A stretch of DNA of 59,021 nt. Origin: JBALVT01 sp045110675 (GTDB taxonomy: Bacteria > Pseudomonadota > Gammaproteobacteria > Pseudomonadales > Halieaceae). This document shows positions 1 through 9,082 of the stretch, piece by piece. The notes beneath the pieces are model-generated. The model did not search any database. It was given only the letters and a program-made list of their open reading frames with translations, and was not told the origin of the DNA. The position numbers were made by a program, and so were the translations under genes. How positions within the stretch are numbered: position 1 is the stretch's first letter; each line of letters starts with the position of its first letter. The DNA is taken from contig JBGCGJ010000062.1 in assembly GCA_045110675.1 (NCBI GenBank), positions 1 through 59,021 of the forward strand, in the 5' to 3' direction.

Positions 1-197
1 AGGGGCACCAGCTCGCCCAGAAATGCAGCACCAAAGGCTTGCCCTTAAAGTCCTCCAATGAGACTGTGTTTCCAGCGGAGTCCTTCAGTGCGAATTCGGG
101 CGCTGATTCGGACCGCACAGGAACCGCAGCGAACGCCAAAAGGAAACTCAGTAATACGATCTCGCGGACGTTGCGTACAAAAAAGACTAAACTCATA
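1..197 (-). CDS. TlpA/redoxin-like thioredoxin-fold protein, N-terminal part (cut by window edge)
   Basis: Reading the minus strand from an ATG at 195-197 gives 65 codons open to the window edge. Residues about 11-28 form a hydrophobic export segment. The mature part then reads as a TlpA/AhpC-TSA type redoxin: a PEFALKD start, a FKGKPLVLHFWAS strand, and WCP exactly at the edge (Cys64). The WC-P would be the first half of a thioredoxin CxxC. Members are periplasmic or membrane-tethered thiol-disulfide proteins, for example in cytochrome c maturation. The second Cys and the rest lie outside the window, so reductase versus peroxiredoxin cannot be decided. It is divergent from the glucosaminidase gene, with 73 bp between the two starts. 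Confidence 0.75.
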
Positions 198-270
198 TCG
201 ACAAATCCTGGCAAATATTTTAGTGAACATCAGAGCAGTTAAACCGAGCAGCATCGGAGACACAATAATA

Positions 271-1005
271 ATGACTTCCAAGTTGATATATCGCCTAGCG
301 ATTGTCGTTGCAGTACTGAGTCTGGCTCCGCTGTACTACCTATTGAAACATACTCCTCCTGATTTCACACAGTTCGCCGCAGGAGCTGAGCGCAAGCGCG
401 AATTCATAGATTACCTGGCTCCCCTGGTAAAAGCGGAAAATAGTGAAATCCTGGAGGAACGCCAGACGGCTAGGGAACTTGCGGCTGCAGCCCCTAAACT
501 AGGATTCTACAATCGGATTAAACTTGAGCGTTTACTTGAAAAATACGATCTCGAAAAATTCAATCCTGAAGAACAAAAAGACTGGACCGAACTGTTAAAG
601 CGGATCGATGAAGTCCCGATTGCACTGGCGCTCGCACAGGCAGCGAGTGAGAGTGGTTGGGGTAGTTCAAGGTTTGCCAGAGAGGGAAACAACTATTTTG
701 GCCAATGGTGCTTCAAGAAGGGTTGCGGACTTGTCCCCCAGCATCGTGGAGCCGGCAAAACTCACGAGGTCGCCCATTTTTCCTCACCAGAGGATTCCGT
801 GAGAGCCTACCTGCTGAATCTAAATCAGCACTCAGCTTACAAGGCGTTGCGAGAAATCAGGGCAAACAGCAAAGAGGAATCAGGAAATGCGACTGGGATA
901 CAACTCGCTGACGGGCTCATGAAATACTCCGAACGCGGAGAGGAGTATGTCCGGGAAATCAAAAATCTTATCCGGCACAACAAATTGGAGCCGACAGGGT
1001 CATAG
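271..1005 (+). CDS. Bax-like glucosaminidase-domain protein (membrane-anchored peptidoglycan hydrolase)
   Basis: A 244-residue protein. One N-terminal hydrophobic segment (about residues 7-25) anchors or exports it, followed by a helical region and a glucosaminidase fold. The motif ALAQAASESGWGSSRFA (about 119-135) carries the probable catalytic Glu127, followed by GNNYFGQWCF. This matches the Bax/FlgJ-type beta-N-acetylglucosaminidase family (GH73-like), which cleaves glycan strands of peptidoglycan. I chose the ATG at 271 because a GGAGA lies about 10 nt upstream and the hydrophobic segment starts there. The frame stays open further upstream, but that part overlaps the divergent redoxin gene and looks non-coding. 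Function is by family; the substrate is inferred. Confidence 0.82.
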   Translation: MTSKLIYRLAIVVAVLSLAPLYYLLKHTPPDFTQFAAGAERKREFIDYLAPLVKAENSEILEERQTARELAAAAPKLGFYNRIKLERLLEKYDLEKFNPEEQKDWTELLKRIDEVPIALALAQAASESGWGSSRFAREGNNYFGQWCFKKGCGLVPQHRGAGKTHEVAHFSSPEDSVRAYLLNLNQHSAYKALREIRANSKEESGNATGIQLADGLMKYSERGEEYVREIKNLIRHNKLEPTGS

Positions 1006-1068
1006 CGATGTAAACTACGCTACCTGCTAAATAGGCACAAAAACATCAACTAGGAGAGCGATCCAGAC

Positions 1069-1869
1069 ATGTCCGAACAGCAACTGGTAATAGTAGAAAA
1101 ACGCGGCGACGTAGACTGGATCACATTGAATCGTCCTGAGAAACTCAATACCTTCAACGAAGAACTTGTCGACGATCTAGTCAACTACTTTAGAAGTCTG
1201 GCCGACGACCACAGCGTTCGAATTGTTGTATTGAAGGCAAATGGCCGCGCATTTTGCGCGGGTCTCGATTTCAGCGCAGACGCCTTTGCCGCAAATGAAA
1301 GAACACCAAACATCGTACTCCAACTGCAAAAGAAAATTGCTGAGATCTATCGAGCGATGCGCCGGGCTCCACAGCCCATAATCGCATTGGTTCACGGCGC
1401 CGCCTGCGGAGGTGGCTTCAGTCTCGCACTCGCGGCCGATATCCGCATCGCCGGTGAGTCTGCCAAAATGAATGCCGCTTATATCACCATTGGGCTTACC
1501 GGCTGTGACATGGGTTCAAGTTATTTTCTCCCTCGCCTGGTTGGTACATCAGTAGCGTCTGAGTTATTGCTCACCGGTCGATTTATTGAAGCACCTCGAG
1601 CACTGGCAGTTAACCTCGTCTCCGAGGTAGTGCCAGACGATCAACTTGATCAGGCTGCACAAAGTTATGTCGATGACATGTTAAAAACCAGCCCGCTGGG
1701 ACTGCGCCTCACCAAGGACGGTATTAATCTTGGCGTTGACGCCAACTCTCTGGACGCTGCCATGGCAGTGGAAGACCGACAACAGACACTGTTGTCGCTG
1801 ACAGAAGATGCCAGAGAAGCTGCGGCGGCGTTCTTTGCAAAACGCGCACCACAGTTTGAAGACCGCTAG
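1069..1869 (+). CDS. Enoyl-CoA hydratase/isomerase (crotonase) family protein
   Basis: A 266-residue crotonase-fold protein. The CoA-binding and oxyanion-hole segments are clear: AFCAGLDFS (about 61-69) and HGAACGGGFSLALAAD (about 109-124). The two glutamates used by classical hydratases are not in their usual places: GGGFSLA replaces GGGxELA, and NAAYITIGL replaces the PExxLG segment. The following CDMGSSYFLPR resembles EchA-like members found in lipid or xenobiotic catabolism. A different reaction from simple water addition (isomerisation or hydrolysis of an acyl-CoA) is therefore possible. An AGGAG lies upstream of the ATG. The stop is shared in antisense with the next gene: the palindrome CTAG at 1866-1869 provides both stops. 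Confidence 0.85.
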   Translation: MSEQQLVIVEKRGDVDWITLNRPEKLNTFNEELVDDLVNYFRSLADDHSVRIVVLKANGRAFCAGLDFSADAFAANERTPNIVLQLQKKIAEIYRAMRRAPQPIIALVHGAACGGGFSLALAADIRIAGESAKMNAAYITIGLTGCDMGSSYFLPRLVGTSVASELLLTGRFIEAPRALAVNLVSEVVPDDQLDQAAQSYVDDMLKTSPLGLRLTKDGINLGVDANSLDAAMAVEDRQQTLLSLTEDAREAAAAFFAKRAPQFEDR

Positions 1870-3575
1870 AGAACCGAACTTTTTAACTGCACATCGGCTC
1901 GCTGCCAAATTTTCTCAAATCGACTGCGATGCTCTAAGGCCTCTGCGTTTTTTCCCTGCTCTTCAAGAGATAAGGACAGGCCGTAAAGTGACCAGCCATT
2001 GCGTGGATACTGTTTCAGGTCATCCCGGAAGACGGCTTCCGCCTTGGCAGGCTCATCTGCCAATAGCAGTGCATGACCCAATGACTGACGAGTCGGATAG
2101 TACCAAAAAGGTGGCTCGGTATAGGGCAATGCGTCCTGGGCTTGTACCGCATCCGAATAGTGACTGATAGCAGAAGTATAATCTTCCTTCGCCAATGCCA
2201 GCTCCCCTTTGCCAAGCGATACGGCGATAGACAAAATTTGACTGGCGGGATAGTCATTGCCATCGAGGAACCAGATGGACTCGTTGGTTAGCAATGGCGT
2301 CATTGCGGCCAATTCTATTTCCGCAGCATCAAGGGCACCGGTTCGGGTCAGTGCCACGGACCTTGCATAGTGCCAAATGGCCGTCGAAAATTTTAACTTC
2401 TCGGGTGGTTTCTGCTCAGTCAGTATTTCCTCCCAGTGAGCAAAGCGAACCAGTGACAGTAATGGCACCGTTTGGAAAAATTCCACCGTGGGGAATTGTT
2501 CAATCTGCTCAAGCCGAACGTTGGCAGCAACCTTTCGGCCCGCTTCTATGGCCACTTCACTGCGACCTTCCATGCTGGCTGACGCCCACAAGAAGTGAAT
2601 ATTGTGTGGATAGTACAGCGCAGGATAAAAGCCCTGAGCATTACACTGCGCTATGTATTTTTCATCCACTTGAGCAGCCAACACATTGGCTTCGGAAGCA
2701 TCGTAGTAACGACCAATTCGCCAGTAAATATGCGACGGCATGTGAACAAGATGCCCGGAGCCAGGCACCATGTCCGCCAACAAATCTGCTGCCGCTTCCG
2801 CTCTGCCCGGATTAGACGATGCCTCTACGGCATGGATATACAGATGTAAAGTCAGAGGATGGCGTGGATTTCGCGCCATCACTGTCTCTAAAGCTGAGAT
2901 AACTTCCTTGGTTTCGGGCCTGGGGTTCTCGCCGTCTAGCCAATAGTTCCACGGCATGGTATTCATCAAAGCTTCGGCAAACATCGCCTGTATATCGTCA
3001 TCGTAGGGATATTTGGCTGCGAGTTCACGCATCGCCTGAGCGTAGGCGTTGTCCAGCGGGGTTCTGTCGGTATCCGGATCACCGTTGTATCGCGTTCTTT
3101 GAGCGCCGATTAAATCACGCTCTCGCTCGGTGACATTTTCTGTCAGGGAGCTCGCTTTTAGAATAGCTGCCTGGGCCGACGCTCGATCGGCGGGAGACAT
3201 GATGGCCTTACCTTTGCTCGTCACATTGATATTGGGACCCGTCGCCAGGGCCTCCCCCCAATAGCACATGGCACAGTCGGGATCTAATCGCTGGGACGCC
3301 TTGAACGCCCTGATAGATTCAGCGTGATTGAACCCCGAAGCGAGGGCCATGCCTTGATCAAAATAGCGCTGCGCGTAGCGGTTCGTCGTTGTTATGGGAT
3401 GATTAAACCCCCCCATTCCATCTAGCAATGGTGCCTGGGCCTTGGCAATGATGTGTGCCGGTGCCATAGGCTCAGATGCATTACGGTTTTTGGCCACATC
3501 TGTGGTCGTATCCACCGAAGCACAGCCTGAAAGAATCACTACTGTTGCACATACCGCGAAGTAAATTAATCTCAT
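1866..3575 (-). CDS. TPR-containing lipoprotein
   Basis: A 569-residue lipoprotein. The start at 3575 gives a short signal peptide ending in the lipobox LSGC (Cys about 18; +2 residue Ala, so outer-membrane sorting is expected). AGGAGG lies 5 nt upstream of this ATG. Helical TPR-like repeats follow, for example ESIRAFKASQRLDPDCAMC and YGLSLSLEEQGKNAEALE. It resembles a widespread family of large TPR lipoproteins of unknown function in marine Gammaproteobacteria and Bacteroidetes. A longer start (TTG at 3620, with its own AGGAG) would add 15 residues before the signal peptide. It lies downstream of the GST/Rossmann pair on the same strand. Substrate and partners are unknown. Confidence 0.8.
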   Translation of the reverse strand: MRLIYFAVCATVVILSGCASVDTTTDVAKNRNASEPMAPAHIIAKAQAPLLDGMGGFNHPITTTNRYAQRYFDQGMALASGFNHAESIRAFKASQRLDPDCAMCYWGEALATGPNINVTSKGKAIMSPADRASAQAAILKASSLTENVTERERDLIGAQRTRYNGDPDTDRTPLDNAYAQAMRELAAKYPYDDDIQAMFAEALMNTMPWNYWLDGENPRPETKEVISALETVMARNPRHPLTLHLYIHAVEASSNPGRAEAAADLLADMVPGSGHLVHMPSHIYWRIGRYYDASEANVLAAQVDEKYIAQCNAQGFYPALYYPHNIHFLWASASMEGRSEVAIEAGRKVAANVRLEQIEQFPTVEFFQTVPLLSLVRFAHWEEILTEQKPPEKLKFSTAIWHYARSVALTRTGALDAAEIELAAMTPLLTNESIWFLDGNDYPASQILSIAVSLGKGELALAKEDYTSAISHYSDAVQAQDALPYTEPPFWYYPTRQSLGHALLLADEPAKAEAVFRDDLKQYPRNGWSLYGLSLSLEEQGKNAEALEHRSRFEKIWQRADVQLKSSVL

Positions 3576-3755
3576 AACAGCCTCCTGCTGTAGTAAGCGA
3601 ACATCAACACCCGTGCACAAACCACACTCCTATCTAAATTACCGAAACAGAGAACGAGCACGTGACATGGTGTATTTCAAGGTCGGTGAAAGTTCAATAA
3701 GAGTGTAGCAGCCGATTGGCGCAGCATTGCTTTTTTTTCGCAGATGCCGACATTT

Positions 3756-4682
3756 CTAGATAGGAGTTAATTCAAAACCCTGGCGCGGAAAATGCACGTG
3801 AACAGTGCCGAACTGTTCGGTATCCCTGGCAACAACCCAGCGTTGTTCAGAGCTTCCCACCAATATCCCACGCACTGAATCGAGCGCGTAATCACTTGGT
3901 AAAACTGCCACTTGCGAGCCCACGGCGGTATCGGCGGTAAGATCATCACTCAGCGGTCTCGGCATCGCATCCCGTGCAGCAGCAAAAGCATCCGCCTGAG
4001 ATATATTTTGCCGTTGACCATGCCCAAATTCCCCCATTCGCCGATACCAGGCCTCAATCCGTGGAAACCCGGCGGGCATTTCAAGTTCAGCGACAACGAT
4101 CTTGAACCACAGCGTGTGGTAGGCCGCAAAATCTGCATGACACGGAGAATCACCAAACAGAAAATCCCCCTGCAAACGCTGCTCTAGATCAGACAAGTGC
4201 CTGTCAAACTGCGTTGTGGCTTCTTTGAAAGAAGGTGTATTCATCCTCGCTGCCTTACCAACACCTGCGCGGTCCACCAAAAACTTTACCGCCCCGCGCA
4301 GACCTATAGCGCGATACAATTGCTTCAACGTGGTACCGATGGGAATGGAAAAAACGGTCGCCCAAAAAACATGGGATTCAAGATGAGCTGAATAATCCTG
4401 AGCTTCCTGGGTACATCCCGACAAGGCCAATCCGGGCACGTTGCCAAGCGCCGCCACTTCTTGTGCAATGAGCCGGCTGTCACAAAAAATATCGGCACCG
4501 AGCTGAGCTATGGGAATGCGTCGGTAGCCGCCACTGAGAGGATCGACATTAGGCCGCGGAGGCATCTCAGGCGATTGAAGTGATTGCCAGGATAGCCCGG
4601 AAAAACCGAACATAAGGCGAATCTTTTCAGAAAAGGGCGACATTTCATAGTGGTGAAGAATCATAGGGTGTTGTTCAGACAT
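3756..4682 (-). CDS. Glutathione S-transferase family protein with C-terminal extension
   Basis: A 308-residue protein. The N-terminus (about 7-85) is a thioredoxin-like GST domain: YEMSPFSEKIRLMFGFSGL carries the usual N-terminal Ser/Cys position, then RRIPIAQLGADIFCDS and LIAQEV match the GST cis-Pro and SNAIL-like region. The C-terminal helical domain spans about 95-220 (DFAAYHTLWF). About 60 further residues (about 245-308) are not part of a normal GST and may be an added small domain. It starts 1 bp after the upstream Rossmann gene's stop, so the two are surely co-transcribed. A MAPEG gene, another glutathione-linked family, lies divergently upstream, which suggests a small conjugation/detoxification group. 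Confidence 0.82.
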   Translation of the reverse strand: MSEQHPMILHHYEMSPFSEKIRLMFGFSGLSWQSLQSPEMPPRPNVDPLSGGYRRIPIAQLGADIFCDSRLIAQEVAALGNVPGLALSGCTQEAQDYSAHLESHVFWATVFSIPIGTTLKQLYRAIGLRGAVKFLVDRAGVGKAARMNTPSFKEATTQFDRHLSDLEQRLQGDFLFGDSPCHADFAAYHTLWFKIVVAELEMPAGFPRIEAWYRRMGEFGHGQRQNISQADAFAAARDAMPRPLSDDLTADTAVGSQVAVLPSDYALDSVRGILVGSSEQRWVVARDTEQFGTVHVHFPRQGFELTPI

Positions 4683-4683
4683 A

Positions 4684-5499
4684 TCAGCCCTCGATGGCGT
4701 CTAAATAGGCGATAGTATCGGCATTGTCGAGCAAGGTACCATTCTCCAGCTCTTCGCTACGTTCACTAATCTCAAGCATCGCCTGCCCCAGCCCTTTCGC
4801 TGTAATCACTAATTTTCCCGGCTTTAACAACATCTCTCCAAGATAGGTCAGAAAATTTGACTGCTCGGAGGTCGGACGGATATACGCTGAGCGGTAGCCG
4901 AAAGTGCGCAGAGGCGTTCCCCGTGCCATTGCGGCCAGCTCCAGCTCTGCTCTGCCTTTTTCTCGAGCCCAGTGAGCATCGCCATTGGGATCGGTACCCA
5001 TGCCGGTCACATTATGAAACGACATCGGCCCCTGGTTTCTCGACGACAACCACTGGCGAGTAAATGCGAGAGGGAAATCAACGTGAATCATTGTGTAAGT
5101 GTCATCCTCCATCCCTATAGATGTTGCACCCAAACCCCACAAGACTGTATTTACTTCACTTAAAACCGACTGCAAGTTACTAAAGTCGGTGAAATCTTTG
5201 TGCAAGTGCAGTTCTACCCGACCGGAAGCGACACCGGCATCAATTCTTGGCGATGAACGCCGACTGACCACGTGAACTTTTTCGACTGAACCCGATTCAA
5301 TGGCCGCTTTGAGCAAGCCATCACCGACCGAACCCGTAGCCCCGAGAACCATCACCACGCGATTTGCTGCTGGGTCGCGCACCGGATCTGCCTGCGGAGT
5401 AATGTGCCCGAGGGTCGTAAACCCCCAAATATCGAACGCGGCGATCAGGGCGAGAAAACCCAGCAGTAGATACCCACAAACCTTCAAAGCCAATTTCAA
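4684..5499 (-). CDS. NAD(P)-binding Rossmann (NmrA/SDR-like) protein with N-terminal membrane helix
   Basis: A 271-residue protein. A hydrophobic helix at residues about 8-28 is followed by a Rossmann domain with VVMVLGATGSVGDGLLKA (about 48-65, the GxxGxxG dinucleotide site) and an SRRSSPR segment after the second strand, which often favours NADP. A full SDR YxxxK triad is not obvious, so it is closer to the NmrA/atypical SDR group. The start is probably TTG at 5497-5499, with GGGAG 9 nt upstream; no better ATG gives the membrane helix. It is directly upstream of the GST gene (1 bp gap), so both form an operon. The substrate is unknown. Confidence 0.75.
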   Translation of the reverse strand: MKLALKVCGYLLLGFLALIAAFDIWGFTTLGHITPQADPVRDPAANRVVMVLGATGSVGDGLLKAAIESGSVEKVHVVSRRSSPRIDAGVASGRVELHLHKDFTDFSNLQSVLSEVNTVLWGLGATSIGMEDDTYTMIHVDFPLAFTRQWLSSRNQGPMSFHNVTGMGTDPNGDAHWAREKGRAELELAAMARGTPLRTFGYRSAYIRPTSEQSNFLTYLGEMLLKPGKLVITAKGLGQAMLEISERSEELENGTLLDNADTIAYLDAIEG

Positions 5500-5626
5500 A
5501 ATGCTACGCTCCCGGACCGTTGAAATAAGTTAGCCTACCCAATCCTCGAGTCACTAGCCATTGATTTTATCCAGGCTATGCACTGATACTTAGGGGGAGA
5601 TAATAACCTTCAACGCGGAATGCAAA

Positions 5627-6058
5627 ATGATTACCACCACTGAAATACTTGAACCCGTAATTGCCCTACTCTTACTGACCTGTGTGATGTGGGCCTGGAT
5701 GTACGCCACTCGACTACCTGCCGTGCGCAATTCCGGCATGTCTCTCGACCCAAACATTCCCAAGGGAATTCAAATGGCCGAACTTCCTGCATCGGTGCGC
5801 TGGAAGGCAGACAATTACAACCACCTGCTGGAACAACCCACGCTTTTCTATGCGGTGGCAATCACTCTCGCCCTACTGGGTGCCGGGGACGGCACCAATG
5901 CGACGCTCGCATGGGTATACGTCGCGCTGCGGGTTATTCATAGTATTCACCAGGCTCTTTGGAATAAAATTGAAGTTCGTTTCGTGATTTTCGCACTCTC
6001 TTCTCTCGCTTTAATCGCACTCGTGGTAAGAGCCGCACTACTGGTCTGGAGTTCCTAG
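5627..6058 (+). CDS. MAPEG family integral membrane protein
   Basis: A 143-residue protein with about four membrane helices (about 7-27, 60-82, 84-103, 117-140). The sequence after the first helix contains RKADNYNHLLEQPTLFYA-like features, here RWKADNYNHLLEQPTLFYA (about 58-76), and ALRVIHSIHQ (about 104-113). Both are hallmarks of MAPEG proteins, the membrane-associated eicosanoid/glutathione-metabolism family. Bacterial members may have glutathione transferase or peroxidase activity, but most are uncharacterised. The gene is divergent from the GST/Rossmann operon, with about 130 bp between starts. Confidence 0.82.
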   Translation: MITTTEILEPVIALLLLTCVMWAWMYATRLPAVRNSGMSLDPNIPKGIQMAELPASVRWKADNYNHLLEQPTLFYAVAITLALLGAGDGTNATLAWVYVALRVIHSIHQALWNKIEVRFVIFALSSLALIALVVRAALLVWSS

Positions 6059-6146
6059 GCGCAAGCTCGCTAAGCCACAGGTTTTGGGGTGATGGTAGTA
6101 ATAACGGCTATCTGCAAGAATACAATCAGACTACTGTGAATAAAGG

Positions 6147-7334
6147 ATGCAAATTTTGGAGACCATAAGCTGGCTGCTACCGGAGTTAAGCCGTGCACAG
6201 TGGCTGGCCCACATTTTGATTTTTTTGGTCAACATCAGTCTGCTGATGTTGGCCCGGCCGATTCTAAACCTGGTAGAGAGTAACCGGAATAACGAAGCCA
6301 AAGTTAAAATCTTCAATTTCCTGAATATCCTGGTTCTAATTCTTCATGCGGTAGATCTGGTACTGCTGAGACTCAGCGCGAACTACGAAAATGCGTTCGT
6401 TAATGCCGGTATGAGCCTAATGTCGATCTACGCGGGCGTGTTCTGCTACACACTGTGCTGTTACCTGTCGCGCAGGCGTTTTGGGCAGGAAAAGGAGATG
6501 GATGGAAAAACGATCTATCTCGATACTTACAGCACGCGTCTGGTCGATTTGCTTTTGCTACTCAGCATCGCGTTGACGGTCATCTACAGTCTCATCAAAA
6601 TTTGGGGCGCTGACAGCATGCTCGAGGCGACCGGCATCTTCGGGATTTTCGCGGCGCTGCTAGCGTTTACCAGTAGTATCTGGGCCCCAGATATCATCAG
6701 TGGCCTTATTATCCTCAACACAGAAATGCTAGAAGATGGCGACGTCGTGGTCGTGGATGGCTTCCCAGACGAATACATTATCAGCAAGGTTACGCTCGTC
6801 TATGTCGTTTTGTATGACGTCCGCAACAATCATCGCACCCTCATACGGAACAGCCAGTTCACACAGCGGAAAATTGACAATCTAAGCCGCATTGCCAGTA
6901 CGGATGGGGTCCGTCAAGCGCTGAAATACAATATCGGTTATCCAGCAGTGACCGCGTCAACTCGCGAAGATCGCGCCGTTGAGTTGGAAGAGTTTCACGG
7001 AAGAATTGACCGAATGTTCGAAAATGCTTTCGAGAAGTGCTCCGATCAAAAAGACATTAAAATCAACCCGAAGCGGGAATTCGAATGGGCCTTAACCCAT
7101 GCGGGCGACTATGCACTGGAGTACACCCTGTGGGTTTACCTGGAGAGAATTCCGAACACCAAAGTAACAGCCACAATTCGCCGACACTTGATGGGTACCC
7201 TCTATAAAGTAAACAAGGCGATCTTTAGCTCCTCGGTGGCCGAGGGCATAGATTTATCTACACCCACCTTGACCACCATGAAGCTCACCCAGGAGAAGAG
7301 TGCATCGCCGGAAATTACCGCTAAATACGCTTAG
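6147..7334 (+). CDS. MscS-family mechanosensitive ion channel
   Basis: A 395-residue protein with about five N-terminal membrane segments. The conserved pore helix and beta domain follow: FGIFAALLAFTSSIWAPDIISG (about 168-189), then EDGDVVVVDG, the MscS GDxVxVxG hallmark, and a cytoplasmic alpha/beta part. Members open under membrane tension and protect against hypo-osmotic shock. It is longer than E. coli MscS (about 286 residues) because of extra N-terminal helices, so it is a MscS-like rather than canonical channel. An AAAGG sits directly against the ATG, a poor spacing, so the start is uncertain. The last 14 bp overlap the convergent M48 gene. Confidence 0.8.
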   Translation: MQILETISWLLPELSRAQWLAHILIFLVNISLLMLARPILNLVESNRNNEAKVKIFNFLNILVLILHAVDLVLLRLSANYENAFVNAGMSLMSIYAGVFCYTLCCYLSRRRFGQEKEMDGKTIYLDTYSTRLVDLLLLLSIALTVIYSLIKIWGADSMLEATGIFGIFAALLAFTSSIWAPDIISGLIILNTEMLEDGDVVVVDGFPDEYIISKVTLVYVVLYDVRNNHRTLIRNSQFTQRKIDNLSRIASTDGVRQALKYNIGYPAVTASTREDRAVELEEFHGRIDRMFENAFEKCSDQKDIKINPKREFEWALTHAGDYALEYTLWVYLERIPNTKVTATIRRHLMGTLYKVNKAIFSSSVAEGIDLSTPTLTTMKLTQEKSASPEITAKYA

Positions 7335-8892
7335 CCGTCTTCGCCGGTCTCGCCGCAGCAACCCTTGCTCGATAATTGTTGGCAGCGGCAGCACTTTCGA
7401 AAGGACCAACACCCGTCTTGATCGATATCTCCTGCCCGGGCTTTAGATTGTAACTTCCGCGCAAGTTCTGCGCGCGCCCCATGCTGGTACGGCTGGTGAG
7501 CTGCGCCAGCTGTACTCTGACACCAGACACAGCAATGCCACTATTATTTTTGACGGCCACTCGAAGCATGCCGTTTCTATCTATATAGGTTTTACTCAGA
7601 ATGTACTTATCAGGCATTTGTGCCAGCTCGAGGGTCACTAATCGGGCTCTCGCCTGGCCACTCACCTCACCCTTACCGCCGCTGGCGCTTCGATAAAAAC
7701 TCAAAGCACTCTGTTGATCTCCACTGGCCATGGCTAATTCACCTAAGTGGAATGCCGCAACCTGGGTAGGAAGAATCGCATAGCTGGCTTTCAAGTCTTC
7801 CCTGGCACCGGCCTTATTGCCGTTCTCGTAACGCAACAAGCCTCGATAGAGTTTTGGAGCAAAATAATCTGGAGATTTACGAATCGCGGTGGAAAAAGCT
7901 TTCTCGGCATTGGAGTGATTTCCCAACATTTCCCAAGCGTGGCCACGCAACTCCCAGAACTGTCCATCGTTGGGTTGAATGGCTATCGCTTCATCCAGAA
8001 ACTTCAGAGCCTGCTTGCCCTTCTTCTCTTTTAGCGCAGACATGGCTTTTTTCTGGGCCTCATAAGCCCCTTTGTCCTTGCGTAACTGGGCGGTCTTTCG
8101 CTGATAGCGCTCGCGAAAGGTTTGTCCCCGGGGCAGTGTGGCCGCTCTTTCGATATTTGCCTTAACCCGCTCCTGGGAGGGTGGGTGGCTGGCGAACAAC
8201 TGGCTTAAAAAATCCTGCTGCTTACCGTTTTTTAACGAGACGAACAATTCCTGAAGCCGAACCGCACCTTCCGGAGAGTAGCCGGCGAGAGACATATACT
8301 TCATCCCATAATAGTCCGACTCCAACTCATCATCGCGCCCGTATTTCGCCAGCCAGGCACCACCCCCCAGTTGCGCGGCGAGACCACCGAGCTGGCCGTA
8401 CCCCTGGGTCTGTGCCGCAATGGCCGCAATTTGAGAGCCCAGTCCAATAAATGTGCTTCGCGTCATTTGTGACGCGCCGTGCCTGGCCGCCGCATGAACC
8501 ACTTCGTGTCCCAGTACGGCTGCCAACTCAGACTCATCGTTGAGCAGGCTCAGGAGGCCTCGGTTGATCGCGATTTTGCCGCCCGGCATCGCCCAGGCAT
8601 TGGGAACCGAATTATTCAAGACAACAAACTCATAGGGCAAGTCAGGCGCATCGCTCACAGCTGCCAGCGTCTGTCCAACTTCAGCAATATAGGCCTGAAG
8701 AGACGCGTCCACAGTGTATTGCCCGCCCTGAGATTGCTGCGAAGGCAGATAGTTTTTCTCTCCGATGGCGAGTTCCTGACTCGTGGAAATTAAGGACAGT
8801 TGGTTTTCCCCTGTCACCGGGTTAACCGAACAGCCTATGGCTAATAAGACCACTGCGCACAACGACGCGCGAATGAGATATTGCCCCATCAA
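7321..8892 (-). CDS. M48-family metalloprotease lipoprotein with TPRs (BepA-like)
   Basis: A 523-residue protein. The signal peptide ends in LLAIGC (Cys21, Ser at +2), indicating an outer-membrane lipoprotein facing the periplasm. The zinc site is HEVVH (His129, Glu130, His133), with the ExxxD third-ligand motif ELESD about 60 residues later. TPR repeats follow at about 290-430 (FLDEAIAIQPNDGQFWELRG, AFSTAIRKSPDYFAPKLYRG), then about 90 residues of beta-rich tail. The layout resembles BepA/YfgC, which degrades misassembled outer-membrane proteins and helps LptD maturation. An AAGGAG lies 8 nt before the ATG. The C-terminal tail beyond the TPRs is not typical of E. coli BepA. Confidence 0.85.
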   Translation of the reverse strand: MMGQYLIRASLCAVVLLAIGCSVNPVTGENQLSLISTSQELAIGEKNYLPSQQSQGGQYTVDASLQAYIAEVGQTLAAVSDAPDLPYEFVVLNNSVPNAWAMPGGKIAINRGLLSLLNDESELAAVLGHEVVHAAARHGASQMTRSTFIGLGSQIAAIAAQTQGYGQLGGLAAQLGGGAWLAKYGRDDELESDYYGMKYMSLAGYSPEGAVRLQELFVSLKNGKQQDFLSQLFASHPPSQERVKANIERAATLPRGQTFRERYQRKTAQLRKDKGAYEAQKKAMSALKEKKGKQALKFLDEAIAIQPNDGQFWELRGHAWEMLGNHSNAEKAFSTAIRKSPDYFAPKLYRGLLRYENGNKAGAREDLKASYAILPTQVAAFHLGELAMASGDQQSALSFYRSASGGKGEVSGQARARLVTLELAQMPDKYILSKTYIDRNGMLRVAVKNNSGIAVSGVRVQLAQLTSRTSMGRAQNLRGSYNLKPGQEISIKTGVGPFESAAAANNYRARVAAARPAKTAKRI

Positions 8893-9082
8893 CTCGACTC
8901 CTTATGACCTAAAAACAACAATAAGTTACCGCAAGATTGAGGAAAATACTCTTGTTTTTTATCGCTGCCCCGTCGATTGGCTCGCGCTGTCGTCTCGGGC
9001 CATGAGTCTGTCGGAAGCAGCCATTCTTTAAGCACTGAATACACTCTTTAATGCCCCCATCAAAATTCGGGATAGAAATTCG

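Noticed and set aside
58..270. Upstream extension of the glucosaminidase frame to position 58
   Set aside because: It overlaps the divergent redoxin gene, and the membrane segment and ribosome site place the start at 271.
2294..2815. Plus-strand frame of 173 codons inside the TPR lipoprotein gene
   Set aside because: Shadow of a lipoprotein with lipobox and TPR repeats; no protein-like motif.
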